Source of the DNA: Plasmopara viticola
Lineage: Eukaryota; Oomycota; Peronosporomycetes; Peronosporales; Peronosporaceae
Length of the DNA: 64,000 bases
Assembly: GCA_001695595.3 (NCBI GenBank)
Contig: MBPM02000003.1
Coordinates: 2,356,001-2,420,000, forward strand
Direction: 5' to 3'
The notes beneath the pieces are model-generated. The model ran no database searches and was not told the DNA's origin. It saw nothing but the letters and a program-made list of their open reading frames with translations. Positions 22,996-34,731 of the stretch are shown piece after piece (the first letter of the stretch is position 1; every line of letters begins with the position of its first letter). The position numbers were made by a program, and so were the translations under genes.

Positions 22996-25900
22996 CTACG
23001 AGCACCCAATGTCCTTCAGTGATGTGTTACGAGAAGCACAAAGCTTTCCAAAATGACGAATAGTACGTCGGAATGAACGTTCGTTTTCCGCACAAAACAA
23101 TTCGTTTTGGAACACAAGAGCTTCATCAGGAGTGAGGAAATTGACCGTAGCAGTGGCAAACGAACCTGCTGTGGCCTGGTCGAACCATTCAGCGATCCAC
23201 TGCTGGAGTTGTGGCCCGTTGGTCGTGGCAAGGTGCACTAACAGCCCAGCGATCGATCCGTACTCTGCGTCCACGCGGGAAGGCGACATAGTACCAAGCA
23301 CGACTCCTCGTAAGAGACAACTGACCATCCTTTTCTTGTCTTCTTCGTGAATTGTCGCGTTCGACACGCACAAAGACACAAGCTTAACGCTAGTCTCAGA
23401 CTGCACGTAGACTTGCTCTAGAAAGCACAGCACGGCCTTGTTAACGTCGTTGTGTGAAATCGAAAGCGCCGACACCGCATACGACAAGATCTTCGCCAAA
23501 AGCGGGCACTTAAGATCACTTGATGATGCAGAAACAGGTGCTGCTAGCACTTGCGGCACACACCGAATAGCGCGTTCCATCAGGTAGAAAAATTCTTCGA
23601 CGACGTCCGGGTGCGCTTTCATGTCATTCACACTAACAATTATGGGTGTCGTCGTCTCGATAAGCATAAAAAGCATTCGAGCAAATAATGGATCAAAGTC
23701 GCTCGAGCTGTTGTTTGCAAAAAACTTTAGCACCATACTTGCTGTGTACAGGTACGACGACTTTGGCTCTGCCTGTAGAATGCTAATAAATTGTCAACCA
23801 GTTGTGGCAACAATACTGCAATCTGCGGGCCACATGTACGAAGAATACGCTTGTAGCAACGACAGACGCGCTCCACGAGTTCGTCGTGGCCACGATATAG
23901 TGCCAACATTTGGTTAAAAAGTGGCCACAACTGCTCTGTCAACAATACCAGTGGATGTTTCTCTCCTTGGTAGTCAAAAATATTGAGGTATTCGTAGAGA
24001 CACATTAATCGTAGGAGCTCATCAAGTGCAATCTGAACTGACTTCGCGGCTGCACTTGACGCAAACAAAGAAGTGAGTCGCTGTCCAATCCCCATCATCA
24101 ATTGGTCCAAGACGGCTAGCACTTGAGGTGTATCCTTTAAACTCGACACACCTATACAAATGCCCTCCAAAATCAGTACTTGGTCCTCAACAGCCATAAC
24201 TTCCGTCTGCTCGATCTGCAAGTAAAACGTCACTATGTCCTGACCAAGCATCGACCAGCAGTCGATGGCCAATGCACGGACAGCAGCACCTGCAGCTCTT
24301 GCCACTTCCCATTCTTTGTAGCATGTATCTTCGGCACTTTTAGTCACGCAACTCGTAAGAAATTTAACTAGAGTGGAAAGTGACATAGGATGTGCATGAA
24401 GCCACTTGGCATAACGTGACACAATCAGACACGCCGTGTAGCAGATGGCAGGGTGGGCCGCAAAGTGGGGCAAATGCTGAAAAATTTGCGACATCGAAGC
24501 ATCCAAAGTCTCAGTGTTTGCCTTGCTCTTTTCCAATTCGTGTGCAATCGACCGGAAGCAGTACAAATGTGCCTCCACAGCCTCCCATTTACGCAACTCA
24601 GCTGAAGCTTGGAAAATCCGGCTCAGACCATCCACGCAATGCTGAAGTACTGCTTCAACGCCCAGTAAGTGACAGCAATCTCGTAGAATATCGCCTAATT
24701 CCTGACGAAAGGCTTTAAAGTCCTGCTGTTTATCTGCTGGCAAGCTCGGGAATCGTCTTGAAACTGCAATTTCTGCATACACAAACCCGACAGTCGTATA
24801 AGTCGAGGCTGATACTGCGCAAGACTTTTTGAAAAATCTCGACGCCGCATTTTTTCCAGGAAATTCAACCAGAACGGAATTGTCACATCTGCTATTTCAC
24901 TGTCCGAGTAGCTCATACAATCCAGCAATATATCCACCAACGCCACAAATTCGTTTTCAATGTCCAGTAAAGTCGCTAAATAAGCTTCTCCCATCTCAGT
25001 AAAAATCCGGCAAAGGCCCAAACACGTGTCTAAATCTTCTGCTTCTGCTGCAGAGCCAAAGACTGCTCGAAGTGACAAGAATCTCGGTAAAAGCCATTGA
25101 GCGACAACTGGATCCTGAGCATACGACGCCACCAATTGCACAGCCAAGTCAATAGAAGCATCAAAGAGTTCATTCCGGTCCAAGAAGTTCAATAACGAGT
25201 GTAACAAAGGGTTATTCACCACCACCTGAGCATCAATCCTGACGTATCGTAACCAGCTTGTCAACGCACATAAAACCGTCTCTTGAGTTTCGACGCTGTC
25301 CAAAGAAGTACCCCTTTGGTGCTTGCTCACTTCGTGCATCACTTGAGGCAGCAATCGGTCCAGAACTGCGGGCGCCCAGGCATCGACCTCGTTCTGCATT
25401 CTCTGTTTGGCACTGCGATCGGTCAAAGAATTCACTTCTTCGACTAATAGAAGCAGGAGCTCGGCCAGCACCGTAGGGGGTACCATTTGCTGTACCAATT
25501 GTTCCAGAGCGTACCCTACCACACTCTGGCCGTTGCATTGGACGCACGTGTCCTGGACCACAGCATATAATTGATTACCGCTTCTGTCTAAGTCTTGTTT
25601 GGATCGAGGCTTAAAAGCTTGGACTTGAAGATGCGAGAGTGTTGCTACAAGAGCTAGTAAAAGCTGTGTAATCACCACTTTTGGTAATCTCATGCCACAG
25701 CATAACCAGTTTACGATTCGTTTGAACCAAGCGTCAGCATCCAAATTTGACGTTTGTGGCTGACGACGCAGCTTGATGGCCAATGTCTGTGCCGAAAAGA
25801 ACACGGAGGGTACGCAGTCTGGATTTAATGGTGCACTATTTGGTCGGCCGACAGAACTTAGTAGCAGTTGGTCTAGCAACGATGCACAGACATCGAAGGC

Positions 25901-26047
25901 CGCGGGTGTGAGTTGAAAACCGCGCAGAAACGAATCAGCCGTTTGCATTTCCTGCACATTTGTCGTGTGAAGTTGATACAGCGAGCCCAGTGCCGCCTGC
26001 ACTACTCCCTCCAGTGCGGAGGAGTCCGTCGGCGCGGACAAAGCCAT
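22996..26047 (-). CDS. Transportin-3/importin-13-like nuclear import receptor, two frame breaks
   Basis: A helical-repeat (HEAT) protein of about 1,010 residues starting MALSAPTDSSALEGVV at 26047. Order and spacing follow the TNPO3/importin-13/Mtr10 family: an N-terminal importin-beta-like region (AWFKRIVNWLCCGM), the IPFWLNFLEKM block mid-protein, ADKQQDFKAFRQELGDILRD, and a C-terminal end in RRTIRHFGKLCASR. Such receptors carry SR splicing factors or other cargo into the nucleus with Ran. Coding continuity is broken twice by one base: near 24785-24790 (after LIRLSG, resuming YAEIAVSRRFP) and near 23775-23780 (after NLLAFY, resuming AEPKSSYLYTAS). No intron fits either point. These are therefore assembly errors or real mutations. 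The ATG context (acaaATGGC) is good. A 102-residue plus-strand frame facing its 3' end (22660-22968) is not convincing. Confidence 0.82.
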
Positions 26048-26699
26048 TTGTTTATGACACTAAAACGCAAATTTACCCCATAACACAAAAAACAGTATAG
26101 TTTTGCTTTATTTGATACAATTATTATTTTTCCATCAGATGAAATGTAAAGTGAATATTGTACAAATCACCATACATTTAAATACAGTCTCTTGCAAATG
26201 TCGATTTCTAAAAGACCGTAGTCAGTGAGCGGTCGTTCACTGTAAAATCTAAGGTATTTCAGCTATTGAAGTTTGACCCCGTCATACTCAAAGCCAATCC
26301 AACACTTATGCAGGTAGGTTGGCTACCTGAATCCTATAACTGTTTTCGAAACGATAGGACTACCATCCTGTATCGGAGTTTGCTATGATCGGACGACTTG
26401 CTGACTTTTATGAGAGTACGAATATTAACCTGAAGGGTCGGGTACGGCGGTAGTGCCTAATGTGTGGCGTTCGCGAATGAAGCTGAAAAAATCTTGAAAG
26501 GGAAGAAAAATCAGAGTCCCGTCTATTATAAAGTGACCAATAAGACGACTTTGTTCACAAATGCTGAGAAACGCGTGACGTTCGAACTTTCTTACAGTGG
26601 GGGCCAAGCAAGAAGCTGAGCAATTTGGGGTTCGCGTCGTGGGAGCACAGATAGGAATTGCCGAGAAAAATGTTACTTTTGGCGAGCTTTAAATTCTAC
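26048..26699. other. Upstream region of the import receptor gene
   Basis: It holds the promoter side of the minus-strand gene. I cannot point to a specific core element. No gene or repeat recognised. Confidence 0.4.
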
Positions 26700-27041
26700 A
26701 GCACACTCTGCATGTGAGATGGGCGTAAGCTTCATGAATTTATATTCAGATAAGAGGGCTAGTGGCCTCCAACGGTGGAGTGCCACTCCCCGAAAAAGTC
26801 AAGGTGATTGTGATCGTGGATGGCCAAAAAGTAGGCTCGCTTTGCACTTAGTTCTTCATGGTGCAGACCGAAACACTTAAAGAGCCAAACCTTGGTCGAT
26901 TTAAGAGGTGAATTGCCAAAGATGGGCCCGTTCCTAAAAATGCTACAAAATGCTATCGAAAAGCTGCTCGTCGTCCTATCCGTGGACCGACTGACTCAAA
27001 TTTAATCCCGATAAATGTCTGCTGAGTAACGCAATATTCAC

Positions 27042-27083
27042 TGCTTTGATTGCGGTAAATCCTGACACACGATTTGTGTCTGT
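27042..27083 (+). pseudogene. Gag zinc knuckle remnant with internal stop
   Basis: The plus strand reads CFDCGKS-stop-HTICVC, which fits the CX2CX4HX4C nucleic-acid-binding knuckle of retrotransposon gag proteins, with a TGA replacing one non-ligand residue. This supports a dead gag gene. Confidence 0.55.
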
Positions 27084-27586
27084 GCTGATGGGATTCGACG
27101 AATTAAACCATCGTCGTGATTAAAAGGTGCTTATCCATGATTATGCTTGCCATCAGTAGATACAGTTTATCTGCTCAGCTCTATTAAAGACAAGGCAACT
27201 TCGCCCCACAGCTCTCGAAGGTGATACCAGAACCGGTTGACGGCTTGTTGCACACGCAAGTGTACAACTTTTTGACAAATTATGCAAATTCTGAGGATTT
27301 CGACACAGTGCGCTTTCTTGTTTACATCTATGTTGCCGACTTCCCTTATCTACATTCTTCTATCAACTAGAGGCTGCTAACCTTAGCCCTGTACATGCCG
27401 TTGTTTAAACTTTATAAGTTCTAAGTCGACAAATGAGGTAGGATCATACCTAATTTCGCGCAACAGGGCTTTGATTAGTCATGTTCCCGCCTCAATAAGC
27501 TTACGGCTCCTTAGAAAAAAAAGTCTTGGTACGTGCAGGTTTCAAGAGGTATCGGAGGTAAAGATATATTTATAAAGGTAGTTTCA

Positions 27587-27733
27587 GCGCTATTTCAAAC
27601 GTCTACGGCAGTCGGTGCTGCAAGAGGATTTTGCTTATTTGAAAAAGAGCAAGCAAAATCTGAAAAAATATACGTTAGAATGGATAGCAAAATCCTCTTG
27701 CTGCACCGACTGCCATAGACGTTCAAATGGCGC
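27587..27733. repeat. Imperfect 49-bp inverted repeat, 50-nt loop
   Basis: Arms 27587-27635 and 27686-27733 pair with about five differences (core gcagtcggtgc and gcaagaggattttgct). The outer ends begin gcgc. Size and form resemble a small fold-back or MITE, but no target duplication was found. Confidence 0.85.
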
Positions 27734-28716
27734 TATAGTTGTGGGTGACATACCTCCACAGGTGGTGACGCCGTTCATAATGTAGGCCCGCAAGACACTT
27801 TTGGTAGCACACGATTACAAATAGGCACATAACGCGGGCGACATAGCGCCGCTAGAATGAAATAGAAATGCGGTGCAAATTTATTGTAAGTTACGAATAA
27901 TCTTCAAAGAGACATTACCTTTTAAAAGGCTGCAGTCAATGTGACACGGTAGATTCGCTTCACTTTGTGGTACTACCGTTGATGTTGGAGACAGTGAAAT
28001 TCGAAGAGCGTGACATTTTTGGCTATTTTGGCCGAGTTGAGTGCCGAGACATCCTAGAGGCTTCTTGTCTCGAGCTAAATTTCCTCTTGCCTAAAACGAA
28101 TGGATACACCATTCGTTTACGGCTAAGAAGTCTTAGATTAGCCTGATAGGCACGCATCGGCTCAGTATAATCGAAGAATCCCAATGGTCTGACATATTCT
28201 ATGTCCAAAAGTTCTCAGATATATGTGTTAAAAAGACCTACCATTAAAACCTCCACCAGATAAACAAAATTGACCTCGGGCCAAGGCAATGGCCACTGTC
28301 ACGTGAGCAGTGTGGGCTCATAGACGTCTCTTCGGTCAAGCGAGATCAAAAAATATTTAAATCGGACATTGATCTTTTATTTGTTTAAAAGCCGAGATGG
28401 CTGGCTCATGCTATCTACACGCTGAAGTATGCAGCGATACTGACATCTACACCTGCACATAAACCTATTATAAAGAAAGGGCGTGTATCGAAACACCATG
28501 TCCGGTGCGGGCACTAAATTTGGTGAATGGCTACTATCAGGACATCAAGCTCAGCTGTATACAATGGAAGTGATTAGTAACGCCATTGGAGCTACTAAAG
28601 GTTCAAGAAACGCTTGACTCTTCGTTCGCACATTATTTGAGTCAGTACGGGTTGGCCACACTTCGACATTATAGTGGTCCGTAGCCGCTTTGTAGGAAAT
28701 CAGTCAGTACTGAAGC

Positions 28717-29100
28717 TTGTTTAGGGTATCTGACGCAAGTTTTGAACTCACGAGGACCAACAAAATCTACACTGATATTACTAAGCACGTTGTTGCAAAA
28801 ACGAAAATCAAAGTCCCTGGCTGTTCTGTTAGCAGCCTTGGGGTTCGTGTAGATCCCAAAAAAATGAAGGCCATCTCGACTTGGCCTGCGCCACATTACC
28901 AAAAAGACCTGAGAAAGTTAGTCTGCTATTTGCATAAATTAGGGTGTATACGCGGGTCTTGCAATGTCTCTGCCCAATCTATCAAAAATAGTCACTGGGA
29001 GAGCCAGAACAATTATGCTTTAGATAGCTTCAAGGAAAGCCTTCAACGAACGCGTTTTTCAGCTTTGCCACATGGACCTTACGATTCTGCTGGATATTAA
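28717..29100 (+). pseudogene. Gypsy reverse transcriptase/RNase H fragment
   Basis: A 127-residue frame contains LGVRVDPKKMKAISTWPAP, the hallmark of the Ty3/Gypsy reverse transcriptase thumb, followed by LRKLVCYLHKLG (family: LRxFLGLxxYYR) and FKESLQRTRFSALPHGPYD (family: FxxLKxxLxxxPVLxxPD). The catalytic YxDD region should lie upstream and is not intact. Downstream, RNase H-like sequence is interrupted by stops. Confidence 0.75.
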
Positions 29101-29460
29101 AGACCGAAGAAGACCAATGATATCGGATTTGATGAGAGTGCTCTCCCAACATGTGGAAAATTAACGGCTTAAATCGTACGTTAAGTACAACAAGCATCTA
29201 CACACGGTCCTACTGCCTACGTATGAAGGCTCATATCTTCACATTCTGCCGGTACTTTCCCGGTTATGGCTTCTGTGAGGCTTTCACCCAACGCATTCGC
29301 CGTTGCATTCATGCAGAATGTGACGCATTGAAGATGAAGCACCACTTGTTCTTGAAGTGCTCGCTTGCAGCACTTTTGTGCACGCATATACAGCAGCTGG
29401 TGTCGCCGTTTTACCAAGCGCGGTTGACGCGGCTGAGAATTTGAACATTATCGGTGCACT

Positions 29461-30146
29461 TAAAGACTCTCAAGTAGTTTCTTGATCGCTCCAAAGTCAC
29501 ATGGTGCACAAGCGCATGAAGCCTTGCTAAGAGCCATGTTCAGCGGCGCAATAACGTGGTTGATCTTGCATGTAGTTGCAAAGCCAAACGCGCACTGTAA
29601 TTGTGCGCACTCTCCCTATAACAACAACGCTTTGCTGTGGTGTATACATATCCATACAATCTGTATCGCTTAAATAATCTTCGAACAAATATCTTATATA
29701 TTTTGGCATTACCAGGCACTGATGTTCATATGAAACCCCGAAATGAATTCCTATGCGAGAAGTAGATACCACATACTAGCTATAATTTTTTGTGAGAGAA
29801 ACCCATACATTCTACGTAGCAAACATGTGATGATGAGGTTTCTTGCGTACGAAACATCGTTCAAAACACCCGAACTTGACGTGGACATTGACATTGACGT
29901 CGATGTCAGCGTCCCCTCTACCGTAATAAATCTATCATCTAAGGCGCATAGTTTACGAGGGAGTGCCATACATTACACGCGCACGCGATGGTTTATTAAA
30001 CAGTCGGGGTGGGGACCTTACAACTTGGAAGATCTACTTTGGAACAGAACATCTATTAGTACATCCAAACAGCATCGGCATTGACATTGGCATCATCGGC
30101 CTTGCTCATATTCCAGCATTCGCACCTCCTCTTCCGTCAAAAAAGT
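29461..30146. other. Stretch between Gypsy and MULE relics
   Basis: Contains a short (gacattgacgtcgatgtcagc) imperfect repeat near 29885-29915. Open frames here are not convincing. It may include one end of the MULE element. Confidence 0.35.
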
Positions 30147-32466
30147 TTATGCTCGCAGCGCTGCATCTGCTTCTACAGCTTCTTCTTGCGTTGCAGGTGC
30201 AGTTTCAGCAGGTGCAGGTGCAGGTGCAAGCAGCAAGGATGGTTTCGATGCCGAGGATGTCGATGCCAGCGCACGTCGTCGTCGCGATGCCGCAGGTTGT
30301 GACGCAGATACCACAGTTGGATTGGGACACGTGCGTGAATTGTGGCCTAGTTGCCGGCAGTACTTGCACAAGTTACCTCCTTTTGCTTCTCTCTGAAAGC
30401 TGTATCGACGTGCTCGAATGCAGAGAGATCGCGACGAAGCTGTTGCTGTTGCGGTTGTCGTTGTTGCGGTTCAAAGCGCCAGGAGGTCGGCCACGGCGGC
30501 GAACTCTGGCAGGGTCATAGATCTCATCGCTTGGTATTGCCGCTAAATGTTGCAAAAGCACGCGTTGCTGGTGATCCGAGGCATCTTCCAACTGCTCTGT
30601 CATGTGCTTGATCGCAGCAGCAACTTGGTTTTGCAAAGGAAGAACAGGAGCTGGGAATGCAGTCACTTTTGGTGGTGTACCAACCACCAATGCTGATGGA
30701 AATCGTTCAAAGTCAACTGTACTCGTGATGAGCGAATAGCATGCCTGCAAGGATACCCAAGGGACGCCGAAAATATGCCTTGGCACGCTCGCAAACAAAC
30801 ATCAGCAGGTGCATCAAAGTCATCGTCAATTGCCTCTGGGTTGACGTTGATACTGATATCGAGGAGGCCGCCGGCGCCCGCGTCACCATCAGCAACAACA
30901 ACAGAATCAGTTTCAGCAGCAGCGTCAGCATCAGCGTCAGTCGAAAGCGCCGCCGATACTGTCTGTAGCATAGTCGCAATCCAGCTACAGAGATCATTGT
31001 CATGACCCGCGCAAATCGATGTCCAAAACGCATATTTGCAACTGATCTTTCAACGTTGTTCTGGTGGCGGATGGCGTTGAAGTGGCCGTGGCATGCTAGC
31101 CGCAATGCTGTTTCGACGGAAAGAAGATTGCCTGAAGAGGCTCCAAGCCAAGTCTTCAACGATTGATGCGCAGACTCAACTCGGGAGGTGGTGACATGCC
31201 CGTAATGCCTAACACCATGCAAGAAACAAGACACAAATCTCTTTTTGTGGATAAGCCAGGTATCTTCAACGTAACGCAACACAACGGCAGGATACTTCCC
31301 TCGCATCACGTTAAGCTGCGCGTTGTATTTGTCAATGTTGGACTTGCTGACAAGGCAATTCCAGTCCCTCACGAATACATCGTATGCCTCGTTGTGTACA
31401 AAATACCGGCGAGTTTTAACCTTGAGGTTCTTGTTGACGTACCGTCTGCATAATAATCGATGGGAGTCGGGAAATACAGCAGCAAGGGTGTTCGTCAGCG
31501 CCAGTTCGCGATCGGTGACAAACACAACATCATCGTTGTTGTTGCCGAGTATGCCGTATTCCTTGAAGACGTTGCTGATATGCCTCATCGACCAGACATA
31601 ATCATCCTCCCTCTCGGCGTTCGTAAAGCAGTAGGCGAACGTAAATGTCTGGTTAGTGGAGGTGACACCAACGAAATGCAGAAGAGGCAGTCCAAATTTG
31701 TTTGTCTTGTACGTCGCGTCAATCAACCAAACCCGGCAAGCCATAAACCTCTCGCAGATTTCTTTGGCGCAAGGTGGTACGATCAGTAGATGGGACAGCT
31801 GCTGCTGGTAATCTAGCTGCGTAAAATTTGTTGCTGTAGGCGCAAGGCTGTCAAGTAGAGCTTTTATTGGCGTACGACCAGCAAGGAATCTAAGGCGTTC
31901 GGCCTGTCGCAAGTAGTAGATATCTCTGGCCGTAATGGAGACGTTGTCGTCCCGCAAGTCTGTAACAATTCTTGCGGGTTTGACGCGCTTGCGGAGGTCA
32001 GAAAGTACATCTTGGCGCTGCTCTTCTGTCAGTTGACGGCCTTTGGGGTGTACCGATCTGTGCGCGAAGGGTGGATGGTTGTGCTCTCCATGCTGTACCA
32101 CGATTTTCCAGACAGTGCGCTCCTAATTGCTGTCGATTATGAGCCGAAACAAACAGCCAGGGCTTCTACTTGGTCTGATACGTTTACGGCTGGCTTCTGA
32201 GTTCCCAGCACCGATGGAGGCAGGCTTTTTGTGACATGAGCATACAAGAACAATGTTCTTGACGTCGTCTGTTGTCGGATCGTTGTTGTAGTAGTACGTG
32301 TGTTTGACTGACAGAATAAACCCCTCATCTCCGAGCTCCGTGTTTATAGCTTTGCGTGCGTCCTCGTGAGAGCTGAAGACACGCTGGCCGAGAGTTTGTA
32401 GGGTGTTTATGGTGATGTTACCGCGGAAGAATACGTCAAAGTTGCGTAAAAAGTCGCGGTTTTAAC
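30147..32466 (-). mobile_element. Mutator-like (MULE) DNA transposon, degenerate
   Basis: From right to left on the minus strand: a FAR1/FLYWCH-type DNA-binding N-terminus (from about 32466; CSCHKK and GCLFRLI, then HGEHNHPPF), a MULE transposase core, a SWIM-like CX3C...GYPCRH motif (near 30745), an AT-hook-like RRRGRPPGA (near 30500), and a CX2CX4HX4C zinc knuckle (CKYCRQLGHNSRTC, 30330-30371). The parts lie in three frames and a TAG stop (32123-32125) interrupts the N-terminal domain. I could not find terminal inverted repeats or a target duplication. Confidence 0.75.
30713..32101 (-). pseudogene. MULE transposase core
   Basis: A 462-residue frame carrying the MULE transposase domain. The likely DDE residues are Asp128 (WLIDATYKTN), Asp197 (VTDREL) and Glu309 (SRVESAHQSLK). 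The usual CxWHxxKN motif after the second Asp reads CRRYVNKN here, so the Trp and His are both replaced; that and the frame breaks on either side argue for an inactive copy. The last 110 residues of the frame are out of phase: the true reading moves to another frame near 30970 and contains the zinc-binding motif. It cuts and pastes DNA when intact. Leucine-rich and serine-rich frames on the plus strand here are shadows. Confidence 0.8.
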
Positions 32467-34731
32467 GTCGAAAAGTAGTTTTGGGATGAGTTGCATCTGA
32501 GATTGGTGTAGCAGATGAGAATTGATATCACGACTGAGAATTTACCCTTCAACCAATCACAGAGAAGAAATGTCAATCAAATAAATTCATATAAACATCA
32601 GTGCCTGCCCGTTAGCGAAAAGTGCCTGCTCGGTATCATTTTCCTCAAATTATTATAAATATCGATAGGATACTTGTATTGCACCAAAAGCCATTTCTTT
32701 AACTGATCCTTTCAGTGCAAAGCTAGCTTAAGCACAATTGCTTGCCTTTACGTAAAGGCCCATTACATGTCCTGTTATCACTCAAGTTTCAAACAATTTA
32801 GCACAAAGATAAATTTTGATCTCTTTATTTTTATATGAAGCGTCGAATGAACATAACGATGGTAAACAGGAAGTGGAAACGCTTCCAGTCGGCTGGTTCA
32901 TGTAGCGATGACTAAGGCGACCACTAGAATATTTCTTCGGCTCTCAAAAACCCTCTGTAATGAAACCGACCAGTGAGACCCTAAGCGGCGGCCCATATGT
33001 AATATGCCAAGCAAAGAAAAGCTCAAACAAGAAGAGCTATAAAATAGCATCGCGCTTAACCACGGTAAAGAGCGCGCGCCTATTGTTTTTTCTACCATGG
33101 TGATTTCCAGACTTGGCGAAAAAGTGATGAGTTGCTGAGGGCCCTCGAGTGAGTGTTCTCTTAGCTCTTTGCTCGTAAAGGCAATAAAAGCGATTTGAAA
33201 CGACTTTGGTGGTCGAGAAAAGGCTACAAAAAGTGTACGTCTCGATCCCAGGCATACGAAAGGCTTCGACAGAAACCTCATAAATTTTTGAAGCCAAGCC
33301 GGGTTCATCTATATGTAAGAACGTAAACGAGAAGGAGCAGTATTTCTTGGAACGTTCCACGGATGGGTTCAATAACCAATGTCACTACTTATGGGCTTTA
33401 CCGACGCAAGTCACCGTCCTGCAAGACATTCGCTTTCTCTTTGAGAACTGACTCGATCAAAGAGATTTTCCGGATGTGTATTATACGGCCAATGCAGGCC
33501 ATGAACCCGCAGAGGCTCATGATTTACGCGTCACATTGAATTCTGCCATCGGCCTTCTAAAACGAGACGGAGGCCCGCATTGTCAGCATCGTTTGCAACA
33601 GCCACGGATCATGTGTCCTTCCAGAGCAGCGGACGCCTGGCATCGCTAAAGTGTGAGTCAGTGGACGTGCACGCACTACTACTTGAAGTTATCCAATTCA
33701 AGAAACTGCTCATCCGGAGGAGCAAGCCTGCTATTAATTGTACCCTTCATGAACAGCAATTCAGATCGCTGTGTTTATCTTTGCTGCCTGCACTTTAATA
33801 AATTAGGAGCGTGATTAACTTAAGCTTAGACCGACTAAAAACACATTTGCCTTGCTGTGTTCGGAATATGGGGTACCATTTACCAAAGTCGTCAGATTAT
33901 TTGATTCAATTATATATGTGTATGTTATTTGCGCCAACCTTGTCTGTAGGTAAGGAAGCGTGAGCACTGGCGAAACTTCATGTCCATCAGAAGAAACAAT
34001 GACCTCAACTGCGTCTTTTAGAAGCGAAGGTGTTGTCTTTCTTCCTTTCAAGAAGAAATTCTAAGTTAAACGGCTTGGAATGTATAAAGAGCTTTCACAA
34101 CGGGGCAATCAAATGTGTGCTGCTTTAACCCTGAAGCATAGGCCTTGCTCATACAGCTCGAGCGCCATGACATGCATAAGCTGCAAAGGAACAAGCAGGG
34201 CTGCGTCAGCAGCCCTCCTCACACACCCACAAAGTCAGCGTGTCTTTCAAGCAGCACAAAAAGCGCGTCCAATAGATGCGAGAAGGGTGCTCTTTCCGTC
34301 TTGGACCGTTTAGAAGGGTTCAAAATCAAAACCAACCCGCGCAAGGGTAGCATTGACCAAAAGCGCTACGAGGTGTGACAAGTCGCACGGCATCTCGCCC
34401 AGAGAAGGCACACAGGGAGAGGTACACAATCTTCCGTGGACGATTCGCACTCTCCTCGCTGGATCAAAGTGTGCAAGCGATTGTCGATCTTATCATTGGT
34501 ATTTATAGCTGAATGTTGCATCCATGCCTACTGAGTCTGCCTGTATCGAGTAATACTAATTGCATAAATCGTACCACGGTAAGCTCAAAAAGCCAGACGT
34601 CATCGTATCGTAGGCTGTCGGCAAAAGTGCGATTCTCGCATTCTCAAGTGTGCACTACGGCGAAACTCCACGACGTCCGCTGCAGTAGCGCGTTGCAACC
34701 CGTGCCTTTGCTCCAGTCTCCTCGCATCATC
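32467..34731. other. Intergenic, weak coding-like fragments only
   Basis: Short frames at 32898-33372 (minus), 33580-33798 and 34080-34378 (plus) have no recognised domain and mostly lack good starts. The last 500 bases form the promoter side of the receptor-kinase gene. No RNA gene or clear repeat. Confidence 0.4.

Larger units (their letters stand above)
26700..29460 (+). mobile_element. Decayed Ty3/Gypsy retrotransposon
   Basis: Two landmarks in the right order support this: a gag-type zinc knuckle at 27042-27083 and a reverse transcriptase/RNase H junction at 28717-29100. Sequence between them shows short coding-like stretches in changing frames with many stops. I could not identify terminal repeats, so the limits are approximate. 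A long imperfect fold-back (27587-27733) lies inside it. Confidence 0.6.

Noticed and set aside
29963..30520. A 185-residue plus-strand frame rich in Leu, Gln and Val
   Set aside because: It is antisense to the low-complexity end of the MULE transposase region and shows no domain.
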